7,352 nucleotides of DNA, taken from positions 1 through 7,352 of the forward strand of contig CAYZDV010000104.1 of assembly GCA_964477275.1 (NCBI GenBank), read 5' to 3'. Under the pieces are notes generated by a model that saw nothing but the letters and a program-made list of their open reading frames with translations, was not told where the DNA came from and made no database searches. Position numbers and translations under genes: made by a program. Shown in pieces: positions 1 through 6,502 of this stretch. How positions within the stretch are numbered: position 1 is the stretch's first letter; the number at the start of each line of letters is the position of its first letter. Source of the stretch: CAYZDV01 sp964477275 (lineage in GTDB: Bacteria > Acidobacteriota > Aminicenantia > Aminicenantales > Aminicenantaceae).

Positions 1-100
1 TCCACCGGGGTGAATATTTCTCTTCCCGAATAGCTCCAGAAAGCTTTTCCAGATCCGTGGGCAAAAAGAAATGCTTTCCAACTCCTTTAAAAATTGACAT
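1..100 (-). CDS. Unidentified protein, N-terminal part only (runs off left edge)
   Basis: Reading the minus strand from an ATG at 100-98 gives 33 uninterrupted codons to the window edge, beginning MSIFKGVGKHFF and continuing with LPTDLEKLSGAIREEKY. The start is supported by an AAGGTGAT Shine-Dalgarno sequence directly upstream (102-109). It aligns with the consensus AAGGAGGTGAT at normal spacing. The visible piece has no signal peptide or membrane segment, so the product is probably cytoplasmic. I do not recognise the family from 33 residues. It is divergent from the small membrane protein and TonB receptor that follow, and its start codon overlaps the -35 box of their promoter, so the two units may be regulated together. 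Function is unknown. The call that it is a real gene rests on the ribosome binding site and plausible amino-acid composition. Confidence 0.6.
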   Translation of the reverse strand, partial: MSIFKGVGKHFFLPTDLEKLSGAIREEKYSPRW

Positions 101-101
101 T

Positions 102-109
102 ATCACCTT
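102..109 (-). promoter_or_regulatory. Ribosome binding site that fixes the start of the left-edge gene
   Basis: On the minus strand the bases read AAGGTGAT, followed by A and the ATG at 100-98. This matches the downstream part of the anti-Shine-Dalgarno complement and decides the start of the partial gene. Confidence 0.6.
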
Positions 110-114
110 TTCCT

Positions 115-120
115 ATTATA
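115..120 (-). promoter_or_regulatory. Possible minus-strand -10 box sharing bases with the plus promoter
   Basis: The minus strand reads TATAAT here, overlapping the plus-strand TATATT at 117-122. No convincing -35 box lies 16-18 bases upstream on the minus strand. The implied leader is only about 8 bases and would barely contain the Shine-Dalgarno sequence. It may be a symmetric, bidirectional -10 element or simply a chance consequence of AT-rich sequence. Confidence 0.3.
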
Positions 121-142
121 TTTTGTATTTGCGGGCAGTGAG

Positions 143-421
143 ATGATAATCAAGAAGATCAATCTTCTGTGTATTGCTTTCCTATTCTTTTTCTTGCTCG
201 TTACTCTATTCATCAACTTCTTCCATACCGAAAAAAACGTCCGCTGCACGGATTTCTGTCCGGCCTGCCACTTCCAGAGTTCCACGCTGACCACAAGCCA
301 GATCCATTTCTTCCACCTTCCGCCGCTTTTTTTTCTTGAATTTGCAGAGGTTTTTGATTCATCCAATTATCAGGAAATATTATTCATAAAACCCTCCTCA
401 CGGTCTCCTCCCCAAATCTAA
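143..421 (+). CDS. Small membrane-anchored Cys/His-rich protein, possible metal-binding partner of the TonB receptor
   Basis: This 92-residue protein has a short basic N-terminus (MIIKK) and one hydrophobic segment at about residues 6-27, acting as a signal anchor or uncleaved signal peptide. A His/Cys cluster follows: H28, C35, C39, C42 and H43, the last three forming CPACH. The C-terminus ends in SSRSPPQI. The layout implies a small periplasm-facing domain that could bind metal, or heme, since CxxCH is the c-type attachment motif. It recalls small proteins such as the DUF2946 group, which have an N-terminal membrane segment, Cys/His residues and a Pro-Pro tail and can sit beside metal-related TonB receptors. 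I cannot confirm membership. It follows a near-consensus promoter and precedes the receptor by about 105 bases, so co-transcription is likely. The Shine-Dalgarno sequence is weak (GTGAG next to the ATG). Confidence 0.65.
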   Translation: MIIKKINLLCIAFLFFFLLVTLFINFFHTEKNVRCTDFCPACHFQSSTLTTSQIHFFHLPPLFFLEFAEVFDSSNYQEILFIKPSSRSPPQI

Positions 422-463
422 ACCTCCCTCCATCCAGAATTATTCCCGTCTATTCACGCGGGA

Positions 464-499
464 GTGAGCCGCCGTTTGAAGAATAACGGCCACGCTCAC
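464..499 (+). other. Leader stem-loop ahead of the TonB receptor
   Basis: GTGAGC (464-469) pairs with GCTCAC (494-499), and GCCGTT (471-476) pairs with AACGGC (485-490). This makes 12 base pairs with a small asymmetric internal loop (C against CAC) and an 8-base apical loop, TGAAGAAT. It lies 17 bases before the receptor's Shine-Dalgarno sequence and has no T-run, so it is not a standard terminator. It could stabilise mRNA, mark a processing site, or set the ratio between the small gene and the receptor. Confidence 0.6.
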
Positions 500-516
500 C
501 GGAGTCGGATTCAAAG

Positions 517-522
517 AAGGAG
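517..522 (+). promoter_or_regulatory. Ribosome binding site deciding the TonB receptor start
   Basis: AAGGAG ends four bases before the ATG at 527, inside a purine-rich run. This supports translation from 527 rather than from the in-frame GTG at 464, which sits in the stem-loop and would put about 21 polar, basic residues before the signal peptide. Confidence 0.7.
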
Positions 523-526
523 AAGG

Positions 527-2815
527 ATGAAAACAAAATCGGCATTAATCATTTCTTTCTGCTTGTTTCTCATTATCGTTTCAGCTCTCTATGGCCAAAA
601 TCAAAACCGAAACCGCGATCAACACCGCTGGGGACAAGAGCGTTTGGTTTTCATTCAAGGACGAGTTGTGGATTGGGAACACAATCCAGTGCCCAAAGCG
701 TTTGTCCTGATCCCGGAATTGGGAAAATCCACAGAAACAGATGAAGCGGGCAAGTTTGAGATCAAACAAATCCCTCCCGGGCGGTATTCCATCGAGGTTT
801 ATGCTGAAGGACACATGGATTATTGTTCGGACTCATTCGACCTCAAACAGAGCAAGTTGAATTATCAGGTCATTTTGATAAAAAAGATCGCTGAAGAAGT
901 AGTGGTGACCGCCACTCGCACTCCCAAACTCTTCGAGGAAACTCCGGTGAAAACCGAAGTCATCACCAGGAGAGACATTGAAAGAAAAGAATCAGCCAAT
1001 CTGGCGGAAGCCCTCTGCCAGATAACCGGCGTTCGAGTGGAAAACAACTGCCAGAATTGCAACTTCACCCAGGTCCGGATCAACGGCATGGAAGGAAAAT
1101 ATGCACAAGTGCTTATCGACAGTTCACCAGTGGTCAGCGCCATGACCGGAGTCTACGGCCTGGAACAAATTCCTGCGGAGATGCTCCACAGGATAGAAAT
1201 AGTGAAAGGCGGGGGCTCGGCACTCTATGGCGGTAACGCGGTGGCGGGAGTGATCAATGTTCTGACCAGGGAGCCCCAAGAAAATAAGACGACATTGAAA
1301 TTCCATCAAGAATCCATAACCGGAAAACCGCTCACCAATCTCGGATTTCATTCCGGCCTTATCTCAAAAGACCTGAACACAAAAGCGTATTTATTTGCAA
1401 ATTATCGAAGCAGAGAACCGGTGGACCTGAATGAAGACGGCTTTTCTGAGCTGGGGACTCTCTCCAATACTTCTTTCGGCTCCAATTTCTATAATTATTT
1501 TCCTGAGCTTGATGGCAACCTCAAACTGGGATTCTTTCGCATCTTTGAAGAGCGCAGGGGCGGAGACCTGTTTGAGAAGCCTCCTCACGAAGCCAACACC
1601 GCGGAATGGGTCAGGACAGACCAGCTCGGTTTATCTTCGGAGTGGAATCATTATCTCTCACAAGATATCCACTACAATCTGTCATTCTCTTTTATCAATG
1701 CAAAGAGGAACACTTATTACGGAAGTCATATGGACCCAAACGCCTACGGCAGCACAAAAAATCCTCTCTTCTTTTTCAACTGCCAGCTCAACTACCAGAT
1801 CGGAAGCAGCGTTTTTTCTCTCGGGACACAGTATAAAAGAGACAAAATCAAAGACGAAGCGACTGGGTACAACAGGATAATCGAGGATGTTTATCATGAA
1901 AGCGGATACTTCATCCAGGGTGATTTCAAAATCAGCAAAGCGTTTTCCTTCTTGTCCGGCGCCAGGCTGAACACCCATTCAGCTCTGGATACAATCATCG
2001 TAACTCCTCGATTCAGTTTTCTCCTGAATATCACCAAAGAAATGAGTTTCAGAACCTCGTTCTCCACCGGGTTCAGAGCTCCCCAGGTCTTTGATGAAGA
2101 TCTCCACATCACTCAGGTGGGCGGGGAAGGGATGATGGTGGTGAATTCTCCGGACTTGAAAGAAGAAAAATCATACAGCATCAGCAGCGGCCTCGACTAC
2201 GGCAAACAGTTCAAAATGAATTTAGTTCAGCTGAGCTTAGAAACTTTTTATACCCAAATGAATGACACATTTATCCTTCATGAGATCGGCCGAACGGAGA
2301 ACGCCAGAATCCTGGAACGGATCAATGGATCCGGGTCAAAGGTTTACGGACTATCGCTTGCCTTCGGTCTGGTTTTAGGCCCACAATTTTCGTTCGCCTC
2401 TGGCTGGACCTTTCAGCGGAGCAGGCTGGATGAGCCAGAACCGGATTTCCATTCCAGAGAATTTTTCAGGACGCCTCATTTCTATGGCTTCGCCAGAATC
2501 AGTTATGAGAACGAGAGGATCGTTAGCACGACGCTCTCCTTGGAATACACGGGAGAAATGAAAATTCCCCATTATGCCGGATATATCGAAAGCGACAGGC
2601 TGGAAACAACCAGGCCCTTCTGGGTACTGGATACAAGGCTGCGAAAGCCCATCCATCTCACGGAGAATAACCGGGTTAGCCTTTTTGCGGGGGTCAATAA
2701 CCTGCTGAACTCGTACCAAAAAGATTTAGATAAAGGCGTGAACAGGGATTCCGGCTACGTCTATGGACCGGCAAAACCCCGCTCCTTTTACGCCGGATTT
2801 GATTTTTCCTTCTGA
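527..2815 (+). CDS. TonB-dependent outer-membrane receptor with N-terminal carboxypeptidase-regulatory-like domain
   Basis: This 762-residue outer-membrane receptor would import a scarce ligand using energy from TonB-ExbB-ExbD. From the ATG: a signal peptide at about 1-23 (basic start, hydrophobic core ending SALYG); a CarboxypepD_reg-like beta domain at about 41-118; a TonB-box-like EEVVVTATRT at 123-132; and a plug at about 137-250 with the typical RIEIVKGGGSALYGG run at 222-236. A 22-stranded barrel is expected from there to the C-terminal Phe, the usual BAM signal. GFRAPQVFDEDLHI at 515-528 is typical of siderophore/metal/cobalamin-type receptors. The plug carries an NNCQNC motif (C175, C178) in the region where ligands dock, which hints at a thiophilic metal or metal complex. 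It follows the small CxxxCxxCH protein, probably in one operon. Receptor identity is secure; the ligand is not, and an iron chelate or cobalamin remains possible. An ATG start is preferred over the upstream GTG. Confidence 0.95.
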   Translation: MKTKSALIISFCLFLIIVSALYGQNQNRNRDQHRWGQERLVFIQGRVVDWEHNPVPKAFVLIPELGKSTETDEAGKFEIKQIPPGRYSIEVYAEGHMDYCSDSFDLKQSKLNYQVILIKKIAEEVVVTATRTPKLFEETPVKTEVITRRDIERKESANLAEALCQITGVRVENNCQNCNFTQVRINGMEGKYAQVLIDSSPVVSAMTGVYGLEQIPAEMLHRIEIVKGGGSALYGGNAVAGVINVLTREPQENKTTLKFHQESITGKPLTNLGFHSGLISKDLNTKAYLFANYRSREPVDLNEDGFSELGTLSNTSFGSNFYNYFPELDGNLKLGFFRIFEERRGGDLFEKPPHEANTAEWVRTDQLGLSSEWNHYLSQDIHYNLSFSFINAKRNTYYGSHMDPNAYGSTKNPLFFFNCQLNYQIGSSVFSLGTQYKRDKIKDEATGYNRIIEDVYHESGYFIQGDFKISKAFSFLSGARLNTHSALDTIIVTPRFSFLLNITKEMSFRTSFSTGFRAPQVFDEDLHITQVGGEGMMVVNSPDLKEEKSYSISSGLDYGKQFKMNLVQLSLETFYTQMNDTFILHEIGRTENARILERINGSGSKVYGLSLAFGLVLGPQFSFASGWTFQRSRLDEPEPDFHSREFFRTPHFYGFARISYENERIVSTTLSLEYTGEMKIPHYAGYIESDRLETTRPFWVLDTRLRKPIHLTENNRVSLFAGVNNLLNSYQKDLDKGVNRDSGYVYGPAKPRSFYAGFDFSF

Positions 2816-2836
2816 AACGCCACTCCCGGGAAAGGA

Positions 2837-2877
2837 GGCCTGAAAAATTTGCGCGGGTCTTCGCGCTTTTCAGGGCC
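2837..2877 (+). terminator. Hairpin after the TonB receptor, possible terminator
   Basis: CCTGAAAA (2839-2846) pairs with TTTTCAGG (2867-2874). Inside, GCGCG (2851-2855) pairs with CGCGC (2862-2866) around a 6-base loop, leaving a 4-base bulge at 2847-2850. GG at 2837-2838 can also pair with CC at 2876-2877. It begins 21 bases after the receptor stop, where a terminator is expected, but no T-run follows. Termination may be inefficient or Rho-dependent. The rest of the 233-base gap to mntP holds nothing else I can support. Confidence 0.45.
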
Positions 2878-3048
2878 CGCTATCCCCGGACCCCTAACAC
2901 TTATGAAGATTATGGAGTTGGGGCGGGGCAAAGAGCAAAGGCAGAGGTTTCTGAAGGAAACTTATATTCCCATGAGGAAAGAATTTTTATCGGAGAAGAC
3001 CGGAGGCACATCATCATCACCGGCCAAATGACCCTGTGAAGCCGAATT

Positions 3049-3612
3049 TTAGAGATGACCCAGCAGGATCCGGGCTCCGATCAGAATCAGGATCGCTCCA
3101 CCGACGCAGCCAGCCCATCTGCCGGCTGCTCTTCCCAGCAACGGTCCGATCTTTGAGCCCAGCAGAGTCAGGACAAAGGTCACCAGCCCGATGACAGCAG
3201 CCGGATAGAGGATGGCTACCTGAAGCGCGGCCAGGCTTGCTCCCACGGCCAGGGCATCGACGCTGGTGGCCACGGAGAGGACAAGCAGGGAAAACCCCTT
3301 TGTCGGGTCCAGGTCCGGTTCTTCTCTTTCTTTTTCCTTCTTCAGGGAAGAAACGATCATTCTTCCCCCGACAAGCAGAAGAAGGCCGAAGGCAACCCAG
3401 TGGTCATAGGCTTCAATGGCCCTGGCCAGAATGGTCCGGCCGACAACCCAGCCCAGGACGGGCATCAGGAACTGAAAAAAACCGAAAAAAAATGATAACC
3501 GGAAGGCCTGTCCCCGGGAGAACCGTCTCAAAGCCAGGCTTGTCCCCAGGGAGACGGTGAAAGCGTCCATGGCCAGAGCCAGCGCAACGGCCAACACGAA
3601 GAAGAAATTCAT
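3049..3612 (-). CDS. mntP: MntP-family manganese efflux pump
   Basis: This 187-residue inner-membrane protein matches the MntP (former DUF204/YebN) family in length (about 188 in E. coli). MntP exports excess Mn2+ from the cytoplasm. Two halves of about three membrane helices each are visible, joined by a charged loop at about 90-106 (KKEKEREEPDLDPTK). The repeated acidic motif is present in both halves: ALAMDAF with D16, and SVATSVDALAVG with D119. In characterised members these membrane aspartates are needed for transport. The ATG start puts D16 at the same position as in E. coli MntP. The gene is convergent with the TonB receptor and divergent from uvrA. A TATAAT box 20 bases upstream of the ATG implies a leader of about 14 bases, too short for the Mn2+-sensing yybP-ykoY riboswitch found before many mntP genes. 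Control must therefore act at the promoter, or be absent. Confidence 0.93.
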   Translation of the reverse strand: MNFFFVLAVALALAMDAFTVSLGTSLALRRFSRGQAFRLSFFFGFFQFLMPVLGWVVGRTILARAIEAYDHWVAFGLLLLVGGRMIVSSLKKEKEREEPDLDPTKGFSLLVLSVATSVDALAVGASLAALQVAILYPAAVIGLVTFVLTLLGSKIGPLLGRAAGRWAGCVGGAILILIGARILLGHL

Positions 3613-3632
3613 CTCCGCTCTTATCGCCTGCC

Positions 3633-3660
3633 ATTATACCAGAAGGCCCCGATAAATTAA
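3633..3660 (-). promoter_or_regulatory. Likely mntP promoter
   Basis: On the minus strand a perfect TATAAT occupies 3638-3633. A weak -35 (TTAATT, 3660-3655) lies 16 bases upstream. Transcription would begin near 3626, about 14 bases before the mntP ATG. A GGAG directly abutting the ATG is the only Shine-Dalgarno-like sequence. The poor -35 may mean that an activator is needed. Confidence 0.45.
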
Positions 3661-3674
3661 GAACCTTCTCTGCT

Positions 3675-3702
3675 TTTATCCGCTCCCGGTTCGATTTATA
3701 AT
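3675..3702 (+). promoter_or_regulatory. Likely uvrA promoter with minimal leader
   Basis: A perfect TATAAT at 3697-3702 ends ten bases before the uvrA ATG at 3713. The best -35 is weak (TTTATC at 3675-3680, 16-base spacer). The predicted start, near 3709, would leave only about four untranslated bases. No Shine-Dalgarno sequence lies before the ATG (the upstream bases are ATATCTTCTCTC), which fits a leaderless or near-leaderless mRNA. No palindromic LexA-type box was recognised. Confidence 0.4.
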
Positions 3703-3712
3703 ATCTTCTCTC

Positions 3713-6421
3713 ATGGAAAACGCGATCATTCTCAGGGGAGTCAGAGTCCATAACCTGAAGAACATCAACCTCGACATCCCTCTGGACAAGTTCATTATGG
3801 TCACCGGAGTCAGCGGCTCCGGCAAATCCTCCCTGGCCTTTGACACCCTTTACGCCGAAGGGCAGCGCCGCTACATCGAATCCCTCTCCGCCTATGCCCG
3901 TCAATTCCTGGAGAGGATGGAAAAGCCCGATGCGGACCTGATCGAGGGCATCACGCCAGCCATTGCCATCCAGCAAAAAGCGGTCACGAAAAATCCCCGC
4001 TCGACCGTGGCCACTGTCACCGAAATCTACGATTTCCTGAGAGTCCTCTTTGCCAGAATCGGAATCATCCACTGCCTGAAGTGCGGACAGCCGGTTGTCC
4101 GCGACACCATCGACTCCATCGTCGAAACACTTTACCGCTTTCCGCCTCAGTCGAAAATCTGGATCACGTTCACATGGCCGGTGGAGAAAGGGCTGGGAGC
4201 GCTGAAAAAGGGCGGTTTTTTGAGGGTTGTGGAAGACTCTCGAATCGTTCCTCTGGAAAAGGCGAACCGCGAGAAGGCTGCAAAGATCGATGTCCTCGTC
4301 GACCGGACGGCCCTGGACAGAGAGGAAAGAGAAAGGCTTGTCGATTCTCTGGAGATCGGCCTGAGGCACGGAGAGGGAAAAATCAGGGTCCGAACGGATG
4401 AAGGCCTGGAATTCCTCTTCTCTGACAGGCTGGAATGCAAAACATGCGAAATCGAGCATGAAGAGCCCTTCCCCAATCTCTTCTCCTTCAACAGCCCCCA
4501 GGGAGCCTGTCCTGCCTGCCACGGCTTCGGAGACCTGGCTGTTCTCGACGAGGACAAGATTATTCCCGACCGGGGAAAATCCCTCGAGGAGGGAGTGGTT
4601 GAGCCCTGGACAAAGCCAGTTTCCAGGAGGCTGATGGGGAAGCTGATCCATGAGGCGGAAAAACGGGGAATTCCGACCGACGTTCCCTTCAAAGACCTGA
4701 GAGAAGAATGGCAGCGGTTCGTTTTTGAGGGCGAAGGACGATACAGGGGCCTCAGGGGATTTTTCGAAAGGCTTCAGAGGAAAAAATACAAGGTCCAGGT
4801 CCGGGTCTTTCTCAGCCGCTACAGGAAATATGTGCCCTGCTCTGCCTGCGGCCAGATGCGGCTCAACCCGCGGGCGCTGAGCGTCAAAATTCAGGGATTA
4901 TCCATCGGGCAGGTGGTGCGGATGACGGTCCGGCAGGCTCACGACCACTTCGCCACTCTCCCCCTTACTCCCTTCCAGAAACAGGTCGCTGAAAAGCTCA
5001 TCGCTGAGATCCAGAACAGGCTCAAATTCCTGCTGGAGGTCGGGCTGGACTACATTACCCTGGACCGGATGACCTTTACCCTGAGCGGAGGCGAAGCCCA
5101 GAGAATCAACCTGGCCGCAGCCCTGAGCGCATCCCTCGTCGGCACCCTTTTTGTGCTGGATGAGCCGAGCATCGGACTTCACGCCAGGGATAACAGCCGC
5201 CTGGTGGAAATCCTCAAGTCTCTCAAGGAGATCGGAAACACGGTGATCGTGGTCGAGCACGACCCGGAGATCATCCAGTCCGGCGAATACCTGATCGACC
5301 TCGGCCCGGGGGCGGGCGAGTCAGGCGGAGAGGTCATCTTCAGCGGCCCCTATCAGGATTTTCTCTCTCACCGGCATTCGCTCACCGCCCAGTACCTGAG
5401 AGGAGAGAAAAAGATAGAGGTTCCCAGAAACCGAAGAACTCCCCGGGATTACATCGTGGTGAAAGACGCCCATAAGCACAACCTCAAACATATCGAGGTC
5501 AAAATCCCGTTCAACCTCTTCACCTGCACCACCGGGGTCTCCGGCTCGGGAAAAAGCACCCTGCTCTACGATATCCTTTATCTGGGATGGCGCGGGGAGG
5601 CCAGAAATGGATTTAAGGAAATAAAGGGCTTAGAAAAAGTGGACAGCATCATCATGGTCGACCAGTCTCCGCTGAGCACCTCCCCCCGCTCCATTCCCGC
5701 CACCTACGTCAAAGCCATGGATGAGATCAGGGATGTTTTCAGCGAGACCCGGGAGGCCAGAGCCCTGGGGTTGAGGCCCGGCTTTTTCTCCTTCAACACC
5801 CCGGGGGGCCGCTGCGAGGAGTGCAGTGGAGCTGGCCAGCAGATCGTGGAGATGCAGTTTCTCTCCGATGTGGCTCTGACCTGCGAAGCCTGCAAGGGCA
5901 GGCGCTTCAAGAATGAGATCCTGGAGGTCCAATACAGGGAAAAGAACATCAACCAGGTGCTTCAGATGAGCGTTTCCGAGGCCTGCGAGTTTTTCTCCGA
6001 CCGGCCACGCATCCTGAAAAAACTCACTCCGCTCATTGACGTGGGGCTGGGGTATTTAAGGCTGGGGCAGCCCACCACCACCCTCTCCGGGGGGGAGCTG
6101 CAGAGAATCAAGCTCGCCCACCACCTCATCCACCAGAAGGGCAGGAGAATCCTCTACCTCTTCGATGAGCCGACCATCGGCCTCCATCCGGATGATGTCT
6201 CCGGGCTGCTCCGCTGTTTTCAAAAGTTAGTGGACGAAGGACACACGGTGGTGGTCATCGAGCATAACCTGGACGTGATCAAGTGCGCCGACCACATCAT
6301 TGACCTCGGCCCAGAAGGCGGAGAGAAGGGAGGCCGGATCGTCGCCCAGGGGCCGCCTGAACGCATCATCAAATCCGCGGAATCCTTCACTGGCTTCTAC
6401 CTGAAAAAGTATCTCTCGTGA
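3713..6421 (+). CDS. uvrA: UvrA, excinuclease ABC subunit A (non-classical, UvrA2-like)
   Basis: UvrA is the damage-recognition ATPase of nucleotide excision repair; as a dimer it finds lesions and loads UvrB. This protein has 902 residues against about 940 in E. coli. It has Walker A motifs GVSGSGKSS (32-40) and GVSGSGKST (608-616), ABC signatures LSGGEAQR (457-464) and LSGGELQR (791-798), and Walker B runs ending DEPSIGLH and DEPTIGLH. Cys pairs for the zinc modules are 243/246 with 266/269, and 701/704 with 724/727. Differences from classical UvrA: the UvrB-binding region (about 118-240) is short and lacks the usual GRKGE-like stretch; the second signature has Leu where Ala is usual; DQSPLSTSPRS replaces the usual DQSPIGRTPRS; and CSACGQMRL replaces CxxCxGxRL. 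It may be a second UvrA paralog. No uvrB or uvrC is nearby. The ATG has no ribosome binding site but starts at the family's normal N-terminus. Confidence 0.95.
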   Translation: MENAIILRGVRVHNLKNINLDIPLDKFIMVTGVSGSGKSSLAFDTLYAEGQRRYIESLSAYARQFLERMEKPDADLIEGITPAIAIQQKAVTKNPRSTVATVTEIYDFLRVLFARIGIIHCLKCGQPVVRDTIDSIVETLYRFPPQSKIWITFTWPVEKGLGALKKGGFLRVVEDSRIVPLEKANREKAAKIDVLVDRTALDREERERLVDSLEIGLRHGEGKIRVRTDEGLEFLFSDRLECKTCEIEHEEPFPNLFSFNSPQGACPACHGFGDLAVLDEDKIIPDRGKSLEEGVVEPWTKPVSRRLMGKLIHEAEKRGIPTDVPFKDLREEWQRFVFEGEGRYRGLRGFFERLQRKKYKVQVRVFLSRYRKYVPCSACGQMRLNPRALSVKIQGLSIGQVVRMTVRQAHDHFATLPLTPFQKQVAEKLIAEIQNRLKFLLEVGLDYITLDRMTFTLSGGEAQRINLAAALSASLVGTLFVLDEPSIGLHARDNSRLVEILKSLKEIGNTVIVVEHDPEIIQSGEYLIDLGPGAGESGGEVIFSGPYQDFLSHRHSLTAQYLRGEKKIEVPRNRRTPRDYIVVKDAHKHNLKHIEVKIPFNLFTCTTGVSGSGKSTLLYDILYLGWRGEARNGFKEIKGLEKVDSIIMVDQSPLSTSPRSIPATYVKAMDEIRDVFSETREARALGLRPGFFSFNTPGGRCEECSGAGQQIVEMQFLSDVALTCEACKGRRFKNEILEVQYREKNINQVLQMSVSEACEFFSDRPRILKKLTPLIDVGLGYLRLGQPTTTLSGGELQRIKLAHHLIHQKGRRILYLFDEPTIGLHPDDVSGLLRCFQKLVDEGHTVVVIEHNLDVIKCADHIIDLGPEGGEKGGRIVAQGPPERIIKSAESFTGFYLKKYLS

Positions 6422-6448
6422 ACTTTTTTATTTGATGCACCGCTTTAT

Positions 6449-6483
6449 GTCCGGACCTCCGGACGTCCAGAGGCGACTTTTTT
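6449..6483 (+). terminator. Rho-independent terminator of uvrA
   Basis: Two alternative stems exist: GTCCGG (6449-6454) with CCGGAC (6459-6464), or CCTC (6456-6459) with GAGG (6470-6473), the latter extended by GG/CC around an ACGT loop. Six Ts follow at 6478-6483. It begins 28 bases after the uvrA stop. On the opposite strand no T-run follows the hairpin, so it serves uvrA rather than the convergent gene. Confidence 0.6.
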
Positions 6484-6502
6484 AATGCGGAGGGGATAAA
6501 TG

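Larger units (their letters stand above)
94..122 (+). promoter_or_regulatory. Sigma70-type promoter for the small protein / TonB receptor unit
   Basis: A perfect TTGACA (94-99) is followed by exactly 17 bases and TATATT (117-122). Transcription would begin near 129-130, giving a leader of roughly 13 bases before the ATG at 143. The -35 box overlaps the start codon of the divergent left-edge gene. This is the best promoter match in the window apart from the one at the right edge. Confidence 0.65.

Noticed and set aside
103..366. Minus-strand 87-codon open frame opposite the small Cys/His protein
   Set aside because: Its product is a Lys/Trp-rich mixture without a recognisable fold. The plus-strand frame has a membrane anchor, a Cys/His cluster and a strong promoter, so this is an antisense shadow.
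464..526. GTG start that would lengthen the TonB receptor by 21 residues
   Set aside because: It places a polar basic extension before a textbook signal peptide, lies in a strong stem-loop and lacks a good ribosome binding site. ATG 527 has AAGGAG four bases upstream.
422..526. Cobalamin or other metal/cofactor riboswitch before the TonB receptor
   Set aside because: The gap is only about 105 bases and shows one simple stem-loop, with no B12-box-like sequence or multi-stem architecture.
2849..3031. Plus-strand 60-codon frame with a TTG start after the TonB receptor
   Set aside because: It begins inside the hairpin and has no ribosome binding site and no recognisable domain. The inner ATG at 2903 also lacks a ribosome binding site.
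3613..3712. Mn2+ riboswitch (yybP-ykoY type) before mntP
   Set aside because: The predicted leader is about 14 bases, and the whole 100-base gap lacks the paired stems and conserved loops of that riboswitch.
3413..4651. Long minus-strand frame (412 codons) spanning the starts of mntP and uvrA
   Set aside because: It overlaps two clearly identified genes, and its composition is what the antisense of a GC-richer gene gives. No domain was recognised.
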